Part shown: positions 21,602-29,305 of the stretch, in pieces | How the letters are laid out: each line of letters opens with the position of its first letter | Numbering within the stretch: the first letter of the stretch is position 1 | Assembly (NCBI GenBank): GCA_910585415.1 | Contig: CAJUDT010000019.1 | Location: 1-30,926, forward strand | Direction: 5' to 3' | Source of the DNA: an uncultured Flavonifractor sp. | Lineage (GTDB): Bacteria > Bacillota > Clostridia > Oscillospirales > Oscillospiraceae | Length of the DNA stretch: 30,926 nucleotides | Notes under the pieces: model-generated | Seen by the model: only the letters and a program-made list of their open reading frames with translations | Database searches by the model: none | What the model was told of the DNA's origin: nothing | Program-made: the position numbers and the translations under genes

Positions 21602-22954
21602 TTATTTCTTCAATCTGGGGTCCAGCGCGTCCCGCAGGCCGTCGCCGAACAGGTTCAGGGACAAAATCAGGATACTCAAAATCAGGGCCGGAATCAGCAG
21701 GCGGTAGGGATAGCTGTTCAGGCCGGACAGACCCTCGGAGCAGATGGAGCCCAGGCTGGTCAGGGGGGCGGACACGCCCACGCCCAGGAAGGACAGGAAG
21801 GACTCCAAAAAGATGGCCGCAGGAATCTGGAGGAAGGTGGTGGTGACAATCTGCCCGATGCAGTTGGGCAGCAGGTGGCGCTTGATGATGCGCCCGCCCT
21901 TGGCGCCCAGGGCCCGGGCGGCGGTGACGTACTCCTGCTGCTTGAGCTGGAGAATCTGGCCCCGGATGATGCGGCTCATGGTCACCCAATAGAGCATACC
22001 AAAGGCGATGAACATAGAAATCAGGTTGGGCCCCAGGAGGGTCACCAGATTTTGCAGGGGTCCGTTGCCGGAGTTCTGGAACTCCGCCAAGCCCTCCTTG
22101 AGGGTGGCGGACAGCAGGAGAATGACCAGTACCTCCGGGATGGAGTAAATCATTTCCACAATGCGCTGCATGACGGTGTCCACCATGCCGCCGCAGTAGC
22201 CGGAGATGGAGCCGTACACCGCGCCGATAACCAGCACCAGAAGGGCGGCGCAGATACCCACAATGATGGACACCCGAGCGCCCACCATGATACGGACCAT
22301 GCTGTCACGGCCCAAATCGTCGGTGCCGAACACATGGGGGAACACGTTTTCTCCGTTGGCCTTGCGCTCCAGCTCGGCCCTGGAGTAGCCAAAGGGCTGG
22401 GTACGGATGCCCAGTTCTGCGGCGGCCTGCTCAAAGGTCACCTGCTCCTCCTGGCTGTTCTGCTGGTTGACGTTGGCCTGGGCCCGGATGCGGGCAATCT
22501 CCGCACGGGTGAGGGTCTTGCCTGCGGCCTCGGCCTCCGCCTGGGCCTTGGCCACCGCCTCCTCGGGGGTGAGCAGGCCCACGCCGTTGTGTTCCTCCAT
22601 ATAGGCGCTGATGCGGTTCTGGTCCTCCAGGGAGTAGTGCCAGGGGTCCAGGGACTCAGAGCCGCGAATCTGCTGGGAGTGGGTATAGGGCACAAAGAAG
22701 GGGCCCACAAAGGCAAACAGGGCCAGCAAAACGATAATGCCCAGAGCCACCATGGCAACCACGTTTTTCCGCAGCCGCCGCCACGCGTCCGCCCAGTAGG
22801 AGACGCTCTTGCGGTCCTGAATGAAGTTCTCCTTCTCATCCACCGAGGCGGGGGAGAAGGCGTCCTGGGGCAGGTCGTTCCAGGACAGAATATCCTCCAC
22901 ATCGGGCTGAAGGGAGCCGAAGGGGGCCTTTTTCAACTTTTTCTCGTGGGCCAT
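21602..22954 (-). CDS. oppC: Oligopeptide ABC transporter permease OppC with a large extracytoplasmic insertion
   Basis: This inner-membrane permease is 450 aa, against about 300 for typical OppC. It has an N-terminal cytoplasmic extension (~60 residues) and TM1 near 65-88 (VVAMVALGIIVLLALFAFVG). Residues ~97-205 form a polar, Ala/Glu-rich insertion (TPEEAVAKAQAEAEAAGKTL ...). The canonical OppC body follows: FGTDDLGRD at 209-217, then the permease helices with the EAA loop AARALGAKGGRIIKRHLLPN. The insertion sits where the first loop faces outward, near the binding protein. The start at 22954 is 3 bp after the oppB stop. All expected permease motifs remain, so the protein should be functional. 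Confidence 0.93.
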   Translation of the reverse strand: MAHEKKLKKAPFGSLQPDVEDILSWNDLPQDAFSPASVDEKENFIQDRKSVSYWADAWRRLRKNVVAMVALGIIVLLALFAFVGPFFVPYTHSQQIRGSESLDPWHYSLEDQNRISAYMEEHNGVGLLTPEEAVAKAQAEAEAAGKTLTRAEIARIRAQANVNQQNSQEEQVTFEQAAAELGIRTQPFGYSRAELERKANGENVFPHVFGTDDLGRDSMVRIMVGARVSIIVGICAALLVLVIGAVYGSISGYCGGMVDTVMQRIVEMIYSIPEVLVILLLSATLKEGLAEFQNSGNGPLQNLVTLLGPNLISMFIAFGMLYWVTMSRIIRGQILQLKQQEYVTAARALGAKGGRIIKRHLLPNCIGQIVTTTFLQIPAAIFLESFLSFLGVGVSAPLTSLGSICSEGLSGLNSYPYRLLIPALILSILILSLNLFGDGLRDALDPRLKK

Positions 22955-22957
22955 GGG

Positions 22958-23893
22958 TCAGTCCCCTCCCTTCGTCAGATTGATACGCGGGTCCACCAGC
23001 TTGTAGGCCAAATCCACCACCAGGTTCATCACCACGATGAACGCGGCCAGGAAGAGGGTGGTGCCCATAATCAGAGGATAGTCCCGGTTCTGAATGGACT
23101 GGATGAAATAGCGCCCCAGGCCGGGGATGGAGAACACCGTCTCCACCACGAAGCCGCCGCACAGGGTAAAGGCAATCTGGGGGCCCAGGTAGGTGATGAC
23201 GGGAATGAGGGCGTTGCGCAGGGCGTGCTTGAAGATAATCTTCTTGTTTTTCAGGCCCTTGGCCCGTGCGGTCTTGATGTACTCCTGATTGATGGCGTCC
23301 AGCATGGCGGTACGGGTCTGCCGGGACAGGTAGCACATGGGGTAGAAGCCCAGGGCGGCGCAGGGGAGCACATAGGCCCCCGGCGTGAAGTCGAACAGAG
23401 TGGGGAAGACCTTCACCACCCCGCCGCACAGGGTATACAGCAGGATGGAGGCCACCACAAAGCTGGGCATGGAGATGCCCACCGTACAGACCACCCGCAA
23501 TAGGCTGTCCACCCAGGTCCCCCGCTTATAGGCGGCCAGACACCCCAATGGGACGCCCACCAGAACCGCCCAGACGATGGCAATGACGCCCACCTGCGCG
23601 GAGACAGGGAACATCTCCTTGATAATGTCCAGCACCGGGCGGTTTTTCTGCATCTTGATGGAGTTGCCCAGGTCCCCCTGGAGCAGGTTGCCCAGATACT
23701 TGCCCAGCTGCACAATCAGCGGCTGGTCCAGGCCATACTTGGCATTCAGGGCGTCAATGGTGGCCTGGGAGGGAGTCTTTTCCGACAGCCACGGGTTGCC
23801 CGGAATGGCGTGCATGAGGAAAAAGGTTATACAGGCGACAATGAGCAGGGTCAGCAGCGCCATGAATACTCTTTTCACGGTATATTTTGCCAT
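22958..23893 (-). CDS. oppB: Oligopeptide ABC transporter permease OppB
   Basis: This 311-aa polytopic permease pairs with OppC. The family features are the N-terminal TM (FMALLTLLIVACITFFLMHAIPG), then KYGLDQPLIVQLGKYLGNLLQGDLGNSI, the body, and the EAA loop (YIKTARAKGLKNKKIIFKHALRNALIPVITYLG). The length is normal. AGGAAG lies close before the ATG. It follows the 66-aa membrane peptide gene by 45 bp and shares its upstream promoter. The KYGLD and LQGDLG segments near its N-terminus recur in that small upstream peptide. Confidence 0.95.
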   Translation of the reverse strand: MAKYTVKRVFMALLTLLIVACITFFLMHAIPGNPWLSEKTPSQATIDALNAKYGLDQPLIVQLGKYLGNLLQGDLGNSIKMQKNRPVLDIIKEMFPVSAQVGVIAIVWAVLVGVPLGCLAAYKRGTWVDSLLRVVCTVGISMPSFVVASILLYTLCGGVVKVFPTLFDFTPGAYVLPCAALGFYPMCYLSRQTRTAMLDAINQEYIKTARAKGLKNKKIIFKHALRNALIPVITYLGPQIAFTLCGGFVVETVFSIPGLGRYFIQSIQNRDYPLIMGTTLFLAAFIVVMNLVVDLAYKLVDPRINLTKGGD

Positions 23894-23938
23894 CTCTTCA
23901 CTTCCTATTTCGTTGCTTATATTTAATAATGCCCCATC

Positions 23939-24139
23939 TCAGGGCCATTTTACCGAAAAACCCAAATCGCCCTGAAGGGGAGCGGGCGTCTGCTCCGCCG
24001 GCGGGTCCAGGCCGTATTTGACGGCTATCGGGTCAGGCTCTGCCGTCCCCTCCAGCGGCGTCCAGCACCACAGGGCCAGCAGAATTGCGGCACAGAGCCC
24101 AAGTCCCCCTGCCGCCAGAAGTCCCTTATAGGATTTCAT
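23939..24139 (-). CDS. 66-aa membrane peptide resembling the OppB N-terminus
   Basis: This small protein has one TM helix (about residues 7-27) and a short outer tail. The tail, DPIAVKYGLDPPAEQTPAPLQGDLGFSVKWP (36-66, shown only in part by motif), shares KYGLD (41-45) and LQGDLGxS(I/V)K (55-64) with OppB, where they occur at 52-56 and 71-80 after its first TM. The reading frame ends right after this shared part and the downstream DNA shows no further permease sequence. The start at 24139 has GGGAGGG upstream; the earlier in-frame start at 24181 lies before this site. It is the first gene after the opp promoter. It may be a truncated OppB duplicate or an accessory peptide of the transporter. 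Confidence 0.65.
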   Translation of the reverse strand: MKSYKGLLAAGGLGLCAAILLALWCWTPLEGTAEPDPIAVKYGLDPPAEQTPAPLQGDLGFSVKWP

Positions 24140-24196
24140 CCCATCCCTCCCTGTATACCAGCCATCACCAGAATGGCCCATGTTAATATAACGTGT

Positions 24197-24225
24197 ATTT
24201 TATCGTAAATCCCCCCGCCCGTCAA
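24197..24225 (-). promoter_or_regulatory. Promoter of the opp operon
   Basis: TTGACG (24220-24225) and TAAAAT (24197-24202) on the minus strand are 17 bp apart, 58 bp before the 66-aa peptide start. This supports the small gene being the first of the opp transcript. Confidence 0.8.
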
Positions 24226-24413
24226 GGGATTCTCCCCCTCTTTTGATGGAAATACCGTCAATTCCTGCAAGTGTCTTTCTGTTGCGGACAATTATCCCCC
24301 ATTCTGTCCGCCAGATATTTCGATTTCAAAAGGTTTTTTCTATAAAAGAAGCCCGCCGCCCGCTATTTTCCCCCTGGATATCCAGACTTCCCGCATACCC
24401 ATCCAATTTCCCC
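24226..24413. other. Intergenic stretch without a supported gene
   Basis: Part of the ~390-bp gap between the small opp peptide and the GNAT gene. It is less GC-rich than its surroundings and holds a 7-bp inverted repeat (GCGGACA 24284-24290, TGTCCGC 24305-24311). The open frames across it have neither ribosome sites nor recognisable products. Confidence 0.6.
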
Positions 24414-24455
24414 AAAAAATGCCGCCCAGCGCCGGGAAAAAGCCGGCGGGGCGGC
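24414..24455 (-). terminator. Terminator of the DUF2156-GNAT operon
   Basis: GCCGCCC / GGGCGGC (24421-24427, 24449-24455) enclose CGCCGG / CCGGCG with an A-rich loop. On the minus strand the stem is followed by ATTTTTTGG. It lies 77 bp after the GNAT stop. Confidence 0.8.
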
Positions 24456-24531
24456 GGTGAATGATTCCATAGAAAGCAATGCAAAACGGCGGGCCGGGGA
24501 GCTCCAACCAGCACGCAGCGGCCCCCTTCGG

Positions 24532-25401
24532 TCAGTCGAACCCAAGTCCCAAGTAGCCCTCGGGGCCAAACCGGGTCTTCTGCTCCAGGTCGTACCATTT
24601 GACGCGCCCAAAGGGCCAGACCCCACCGGGGAGGCCCTTCCAATCCACCGGGGTGCGGACCTCATAGACCCGGGCGGGCAGCGCCTGGGCCAGCAGAGCT
24701 ACCCCCTCTCCCTGCCGCTCCGGCGGAAGGAGCAGCTCCTTGAGGGTCAGCCGTCCCTCCCCCCGGTACTCGGCGGCGGCACAGCCGGTAAACTCCCTTC
24801 CCGCAAGCCGGTACAGCCCCCCTCCGGCCAGACGGCACATGCCCGCCTGAAAGGCCAGCAGCCGGGGGCCGTAGTGTACCGCAGGCAGACCCTCCAGAAG
24901 CTCCCGGCGGAGTACGCCGTATTCCTCCGGGGTCAGGGGGGTCAGGGTACTCTCGGGGGCGGGGGCAGGCAGGTCCTCCGGCCGGACCTCCCCCCGCCAG
25001 AGGGGGAAGCCGGGTCCAAAGCCCGCCGAGGCGAAAAACCGGTGAAGGCCGGGCTGGGCCGGAACCACCGTGGCGCAGGCCATCCCCCGGGCCCGCAAAC
25101 GCCCGTCCGCCTCCGCCAGCAGCCGCCGGGCATACCCCCGGCCCCGGCAGGCCTTGGCGGTGGCCAGGGCGTACACATAGGCGGCCCGGACCTCCCCGCC
25201 GCCGGGCAGGCCCAGGGTGTGGGGCAGCAGCGCCGCCATGGAGACCAGCGCCCCGTCCTCCCACAGGAGAAGCAGCTCTTCCGGCCTCCCGCAGGTGTCG
25301 TAAAACAGGGCGATATCCTGGTCGGAATCCCCAAAGGCCTCCTTCCAAAGGGCCTTTTGAGCCGGAAGGTCCTCCGGCCGGGACAGCTCCAGCCTGGTCA
25401 T
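24532..25401 (-). CDS. GNAT family N-acetyltransferase
   Basis: This 289-aa cytosolic acetyl-CoA-dependent transferase has unknown acceptor. The N-terminal ~150 residues form the GNAT fold. Motif A is AAYVYALATAKACRGRGYARRLLAEA, with the R/Q-x-x-G-x-G/A pyrophosphate loop (CRGRGYA); the C-terminal GNAT part is HRFFASAGFGPGF. The remaining ~135 residues form an additional domain that may resemble the C-terminal part of Eis-like acetyltransferases; this is a weak assignment. The start at 25401 overlaps the stop of the upstream DUF2156 gene by 4 bp (ATGA), so the two are translationally coupled. Confidence 0.85.
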   Translation of the reverse strand: MTRLELSRPEDLPAQKALWKEAFGDSDQDIALFYDTCGRPEELLLLWEDGALVSMAALLPHTLGLPGGGEVRAAYVYALATAKACRGRGYARRLLAEADGRLRARGMACATVVPAQPGLHRFFASAGFGPGFPLWRGEVRPEDLPAPAPESTLTPLTPEEYGVLRRELLEGLPAVHYGPRLLAFQAGMCRLAGGGLYRLAGREFTGCAAAEYRGEGRLTLKELLLPPERQGEGVALLAQALPARVYEVRTPVDWKGLPGGVWPFGRVKWYDLEQKTRFGPEGYLGLGFD

Positions 25402-26336
25402 GGGCAGCACCCCCCTCCGGCGGAGCGGGTCCACACGGCCGCGTACTTTTCCACCATCTGGTCGGGGTAGTAGGACTCCTTGGCCCGGCGCAGGCCCTCC
25501 ACCCCCATGTCGTCCTCCCGGTTCAGGTAGCGGATTTCCGGGTGGTGCGCCCGGACCCAGCGGGCAAATTCCCGGTTGATGACCGCATAGGCCCCCTGTA
25601 TCTCTCCATAGGCCTTTTCAAAATGCACATCGTAGGTATCCGAGCACAGCTTGTCCCCCATGGTGAAGGCAATTACCCTGCCCTCCGCCCGCAGAAGCCC
25701 CCCCTCCAGGCCCAGGGCGGCATAGTGCTCCATGGCCCGCCGCAGAGCGGCCACCTCGGCCCGCAGGTCCGGCCCCTCGGCCTCCCCCTCCCGCTGGAGG
25801 GAGCGGCGGTACCACTCCTTATCCATCTCCAGGCACTCGGGCAGGCTCTCCGGGGTGATTTCCTCAAAGCGCCAATCGGGGTAGCGCTCCATAAAGCGGT
25901 TGATATGGTTGCGCTTGGCGTGGAGCTTCTTGCCCCCCAAATCCGCCAGACGGTCAATTTCGTACAGGTATTCGTACCCGTCCCGGTCGCCGGTGAAGGT
26001 AAACCCGCCGGGAAACCGGTCCTCCAAATCCGCCATCTGCCCCGGCGTGACGCACACCAGCCGCAGCGGGGCCCCCCGCTCCAGGGCGTCGGCCTCCAGA
26101 ACTTGAAGCACCCGGTCCAGGTCCCCCGTCCCGGCGGGATAGAGGTAGCTGCACCCCATGCGCCCACAGAGCCGGGTCAGAAAAAAGCCCTCCGCCTGGG
26201 CGATCTCCATACGGTAGGCCTGCCCCCAGGTGAACAGGGTGGTGAAATTATAGTCACAGCCCCGGTAGTCCGCCTGCTTCAGCAGCGCGTCCACCCAGGG
26301 CTTGTCCTCCAGCTTCGGAGGGTGAAAGTCAATCAT
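25398..26336 (-). CDS. DUF2156 domain protein (phosphatidylglycerol lysyltransferase C-terminal-like)
   Basis: This 312-aa soluble protein has a fold related to GNAT and to the catalytic domain of MprF. Family markers are the N-terminal SCDYNFTTLFTWG-like segment (here YRGCDYNFTTLFTWGQ), the LHAKRNHINRFMERYPDWRFE motif, AFTMGDKLCSDTYDVHFEKAYGEIQGAYAVINREFA, and the C-terminal YLNREDDMGVEGLRRAKESYYPDQMVEKYAAV. It corresponds to the COG4866-type proteins. It lacks the membrane part of MprF, so aminoacyl transfer to lipid cannot be assumed; an aminoacyl-tRNA-dependent acceptor is possible. The start at 26336 has AAGGAG about 11 nt upstream. It forms a two-gene unit with the GNAT gene. Confidence 0.88.
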   Translation of the reverse strand: MIDFHPPKLEDKPWVDALLKQADYRGCDYNFTTLFTWGQAYRMEIAQAEGFFLTRLCGRMGCSYLYPAGTGDLDRVLQVLEADALERGAPLRLVCVTPGQMADLEDRFPGGFTFTGDRDGYEYLYEIDRLADLGGKKLHAKRNHINRFMERYPDWRFEEITPESLPECLEMDKEWYRRSLQREGEAEGPDLRAEVAALRRAMEHYAALGLEGGLLRAEGRVIAFTMGDKLCSDTYDVHFEKAYGEIQGAYAVINREFARWVRAHHPEIRYLNREDDMGVEGLRRAKESYYPDQMVEKYAAVWTRSAGGGCCP

Positions 26337-26372
26337 GCGGGAATCGTCTCCTTGTTGTCTCAGAATGCTGCT

Positions 26373-26401
26373 ATCTTACCACGCCAGCGGCAGGATGGCA
26401 A
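26373..26401 (-). promoter_or_regulatory. Promoter of the DUF2156-GNAT operon
   Basis: TTGCCA (26396-26401) and TAAGAT (26373-26378) on the minus strand are 17 bp apart, 37 bp before the DUF2156 start. Confidence 0.7.
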
Positions 26402-26494
26402 GGGAAAACCTGCCAAAACCGCCGGAATGGCCGGGAAACGGGCCAGAGAACCGGCAAACACCGGTCCGTCCTTTCCGCGGTATTGGCGGTACAC

Positions 26495-26526
26495 AAGGAG
26501 CCCGCTGCGTTTGCAGCGGGCTCCTT
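26495..26526 (-). terminator. Terminator of pnp
   Basis: AAGGAGCCCGCTGC (26495-26508) pairs perfectly with GCAGCGGGCTCCTT (26513-26526), 14 bp around a 4-nt loop. It starts 6 bp after the pnp stop. On the minus strand TTGTGT follows. Confidence 0.8.
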
Positions 26527-26532
26527 CTACCA

Positions 26533-28683
26533 TTATTGAATAAACTCACCAGCGGCCTTTTTGGCCTTGATTTCCTTGATGGCGTCCCGATAGGACAGAT
26601 TCACGCGGCCCTTCTCGTCGATGTCGGTGACCTTGACCCAAATCATGTCGCCCACGTTGACCACGTCCTCCACCTTCTCCACCCGGTGGTCGGCCAGCTT
26701 GGAGATGTGCACCATGCCGTCCTTGCCGGGGGCCAGCTCCACGAAAGCGCCGAACTGGAGGATACGCACCACCTTGCCGTAGTACAGAGAGCCCACCTCG
26801 GGCACAAAGACGATGGTTTCAATCATTTTCTTCGCGGCCTCGCAGGCGGCGGCGTCGGGGGAGGCGATGTGGATGGTGCCGTCCTCTTCAATGTCCACCT
26901 GGGCGCCGGACTCGGCGGTGATTTTCTGAATCACCGAGCCTCCCTTGCCGATGACCTCCCGAATCTTCTCCGGGTCAATCTTCATGCTAATCATTTTCGG
27001 GGCGTACCGGCTCACCTCGGACCGGGGCTGGGCGATGCAGGGGAGCATAATCTCGTCCAAAATGGCGTACCGGGCGTCCTTGGTGATGTCCAGGGCCTCC
27101 TTGATGATGGCATGGGAGAGGCCGTCGTTCTTGATGTCCATCTGAATGGCGGTAATGCCCTTCTTGGTGCCGGCCACCTTGAAGTCCATCTCCCCGTGGA
27201 AGTCCTCCACACCCTGAATGTCGATGAAGGTGGTAAAGCTCCCGTCGTCGTCCTGAATGAGGCCGCAGGAGATGCCCGCCACCGGCGCGGAGATGGGCAC
27301 GCCCGCGTCCATCAGGGCCAGGGTGGAGCCGCAGATGGACCCCTGGGAGGTGGAGCCGTTGGATGAGAGGACCTCCGACACCACGCGGATGGCGTAGGGG
27401 AAGTCCTCCGCGCTGGGAATCACCGGATCCAGGGCCCGTTCGGCCAGAGCGCCGTGGCCCTTCTCCCGGCGGTTGACACTGCGGGCCGCACGGGCCTCGC
27501 CCACCGAGTAGGAGGGGAAATTGTAGTGGTGCATATACCGCTTGGTTTCCTCCGGCCAGATGGTGTCCATCTTCTGGGCCGCGCCCAGCATGTCCAGGGT
27601 GCAGATGGACAGCACCTGGGTCTGTCCGCGGGTGAACAGGCCGGAGCCGTGGACCCGGGGCAGGACCCCCACCTCGGCGGCCAGGGGGCGAATCTCGTTC
27701 TTGGCGCGGCCGTCCACCCGGTGGCCCTCCAGCAGCCAGGCCTTGACAATCTTCTTTTGGAACTTGTAGGTAATTTCCTCCAGATATTTGTCCATCTCGG
27801 GGAACTCCTCCAGGAAGAGCTCGTGCCAGCGGTCGATGAGGGCGTTCCAGCGCTCCTCCCGGATGTTCTTGTCGTCGGTGTCCATGGCGGCGCGGGCCTG
27901 GTCCATGGTCTGCTCCACAATCTTGTCAAAGAGCGCCTGGTCGAAATCGGCGTGCTCGTAGGTCATTTTTTCCTTGCCAATCTCCGCCTCGATGGTACGG
28001 ATAAACTCCACCTGCTGCTGAATTTCCGCATGGGCCTTGAGAATGGCGTCGTACATGACGTCGTCGGGGAGCTCCTTGGCCCCGGCCTCAATCATAATCA
28101 CCTTTCCGGCGGTGGCGGCAACGGTCAGGTCCAGCTGGGACTGCTCCTTCTGGGCCTGGGTGGGGTTCATGACGATCTGCCCGTCCACATAGCCCACCTC
28201 CAGACAGCCGATGGGGCCCGCCCAGGGGATGTTGGAGTAGGCCAGACAGGCGGACACGCCAATCATGGCGGTGACCTCGGGGGAGCACGCCGGGTCCAGG
28301 CTCATGACGGTGGCGGTCACCACCACGTCGTTGCGGAAGTCGGAGGGAAACAGGGGCCGGATGGACCGGTCGATGACCCGGCTGGCCAGCACGGCGGGCA
28401 GGGAGGGCTGACCCTCCCGGCGGAGGAAGGAGCCGGGGATACGGCCCACGGCATAGAGCTTTTCCTCAAAGTCCACGCTCAGGGGGAAGAAGTCGATGCC
28501 GTCCCGGGGCCGGGCGGAGCAGGTGACGGCCACCATGACGGTGGTTTCCCCGTAGGTGACCATGGCGGAAGCGGCGGCCAGCTCGGCCACCTTGCCCACC
28601 TCAATCTTGAGGGGACGGCCCGCCACCTGGGTTTCATACAGGCGGCGGGAGGCAAATTCCTTGTGCTTGATAACGGTTGACAT
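26533..28683 (-). CDS. pnp: Polyribonucleotide nucleotidyltransferase (PNPase)
   Basis: This 716-aa trimeric 3'-5' exoribonuclease degrades RNA phosphorolytically. Two RNase PH domains (about 10-140 and 320-545) flank a helical linker domain. The first contains FFPLSVDFEEKLYAVGRIPGSFLRREGQPS; the second has GRAKNEIRPL and the SNGSTSQGSICGSTLALMDAGVP active-site segment. A KH domain follows (IGKGGSVIQKITAESGAQVDIEEDG), then an S1 domain (YYGKVVRILQFGAFVELAPGKDGMVHIS). The length matches the family. AAAGGAGG is about 11 nt before the ATG at 28683. It follows rpsO, the usual rpsO-pnp order, and its leader folds into a long hairpin that may control expression as in enteric bacteria. Confidence 0.98.
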   Translation of the reverse strand: MSTVIKHKEFASRRLYETQVAGRPLKIEVGKVAELAAASAMVTYGETTVMVAVTCSARPRDGIDFFPLSVDFEEKLYAVGRIPGSFLRREGQPSLPAVLASRVIDRSIRPLFPSDFRNDVVVTATVMSLDPACSPEVTAMIGVSACLAYSNIPWAGPIGCLEVGYVDGQIVMNPTQAQKEQSQLDLTVAATAGKVIMIEAGAKELPDDVMYDAILKAHAEIQQQVEFIRTIEAEIGKEKMTYEHADFDQALFDKIVEQTMDQARAAMDTDDKNIREERWNALIDRWHELFLEEFPEMDKYLEEITYKFQKKIVKAWLLEGHRVDGRAKNEIRPLAAEVGVLPRVHGSGLFTRGQTQVLSICTLDMLGAAQKMDTIWPEETKRYMHHYNFPSYSVGEARAARSVNRREKGHGALAERALDPVIPSAEDFPYAIRVVSEVLSSNGSTSQGSICGSTLALMDAGVPISAPVAGISCGLIQDDDGSFTTFIDIQGVEDFHGEMDFKVAGTKKGITAIQMDIKNDGLSHAIIKEALDITKDARYAILDEIMLPCIAQPRSEVSRYAPKMISMKIDPEKIREVIGKGGSVIQKITAESGAQVDIEEDGTIHIASPDAAACEAAKKMIETIVFVPEVGSLYYGKVVRILQFGAFVELAPGKDGMVHISKLADHRVEKVEDVVNVGDMIWVKVTDIDEKGRVNLSYRDAIKEIKAKKAAGEFIQ

Positions 28684-28716
28684 GATTGGATAATCCTCCT
28701 TTGTTTCTTTGGTGGA

Positions 28717-28815
28717 GTCTCCTGGAGCCGCCGCTCATTTTAGCACTTGAAGCCGGGTCCGTGGAACGGGCGCGTCTTCAACTGCTAAAAGGGAGCGTTC
28801 GGGCTCCCAGGAGAC
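28717..28815 (-). promoter_or_regulatory. Long hairpin in the pnp leader (possible RNase III-type control element)
   Basis: A 99-nt near-continuous hairpin ends 34 nt before the pnp start. The outer stem pairs GTCTCCTGGAGCC (28717-28729) with GGCTCCCAGGAGAC (28802-28815), with one bulge. CGCTC (28732-28736) pairs with GAGCG (28793-28797). TTTTAGCACTTGAAG (28738-28752) pairs with CTTCAACTGCTAAAA (28776-28790) with one mismatch. The apex is GC-rich. No T-run follows, so it is not a terminator. In E. coli a long pnp-leader hairpin is cut by RNase III and then used for PNPase autoregulation; here the analogy is by position and shape only. Confidence 0.75.
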
Positions 28816-28836
28816 AGATGCGGCAATAGCCAACAA

Positions 28837-28862
28837 GGGCGGCGCGGTGGTACGCGCCGCCC
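28837..28862 (-). terminator. Terminator-like hairpin between rpsO and pnp
   Basis: GGGCGGCGCG (28837-28846) pairs perfectly with CGCGCCGCCC (28853-28862) around a 6-nt loop. It starts 35 bp after the rpsO stop. On the minus strand only TTGTTGG follows, so termination is probably partial and pnp may be read from rpsO. Confidence 0.6.
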
Positions 28863-28897
28863 CTGTTTCAATTGCTTGATTTTGAGTAACGCCGGTC

Positions 28898-29164
28898 TTA
28901 CTTGCGGATACCCAGCTTGGCGATGAGGGCGCGGTAACGCTCCACGTCCTTCTTGGCCAGATAGTCCAGCAGCTTGCGGCGCTTACCGATCATCTTATAC
29001 AGGCCCCGGCGGCTGTGGTTGTCGTGCTTGTGGACCTTCAGGTGCTCGGTGAGCTCCTGGATGCGGGCGGTGAGGATGGCCACCTGAACCTCGGGGGAAC
29101 CGGTGTCGGTGGGATGGGTACGGTTGGCTTCGATTACGGCTGTCTTTTCGTCTTTGCGGATCAT
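28898..29164 (-). CDS. rpsO: 30S ribosomal protein S15
   Basis: This 88-aa primary 16S rRNA-binding protein matches S15 over its full length: DTGSPEVQVAILTARIQELTEHLKVHKHDNHSRRGLYKMIGKRRKLLDYL is the family signature, with the HKHDxHSRRGL rRNA-binding loop. The ATG at 29164 is chosen because GGTGGAG stands 6 nt before it; a GTG 12 nt further upstream would lie inside that site. It has its own promoter and a ~110-nt structured leader, and precedes pnp. S15 commonly represses its own translation through such leaders, but the mechanism cannot be read from this sequence alone. Confidence 0.98.
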   Translation of the reverse strand: MIRKDEKTAVIEANRTHPTDTGSPEVQVAILTARIQELTEHLKVHKHDNHSRRGLYKMIGKRRKLLDYLAKKDVERYRALIAKLGIRK

Positions 29165-29272
29165 GTGTGTCTCCACCTTTCTGTTGATGAGCCCGCAGAC
29201 TGCGTAACCGGCGGGTGAAGCGCCGGGAGACGAGGTCTGGGGTAATTTCCCTGTGCACTTACAGGCTGTAGC
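29165..29272 (-). promoter_or_regulatory. Structured rpsO leader
   Basis: The ~110 nt between promoter and start codon contain a CCTGT / ACAGG hairpin and a perfect CCGGCG / CGCCGG hairpin (near 29209-29228), followed by the ribosome site. rpsO leaders that bind S15 occur in several bacterial groups with different folds; this one is a candidate for such feedback. Confidence 0.4.
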
Positions 29273-29301
29273 AGTCTATCACATTTTTCCCCGGTTGTAA
29301 A
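29273..29301 (-). promoter_or_regulatory. Promoter of rpsO
   Basis: TTTACA (29296-29301) and TAGACT (29273-29278) on the minus strand are 17 bp apart. It lies right after the metallophosphoesterase stop at 29306, with no terminator between, so some readthrough into rpsO is possible. Confidence 0.6.
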
Positions 29302-29305
29302 GGCT

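Noticed and set aside
20549..23503. A 984-codon open frame on the plus strand opposite oppBCD
   Set aside because: It is an antisense shadow created by GC-rich codon use. Its product is Gly/His/Gln-rich with no family, and the minus-strand opp genes have all expected motifs and ribosome sites.
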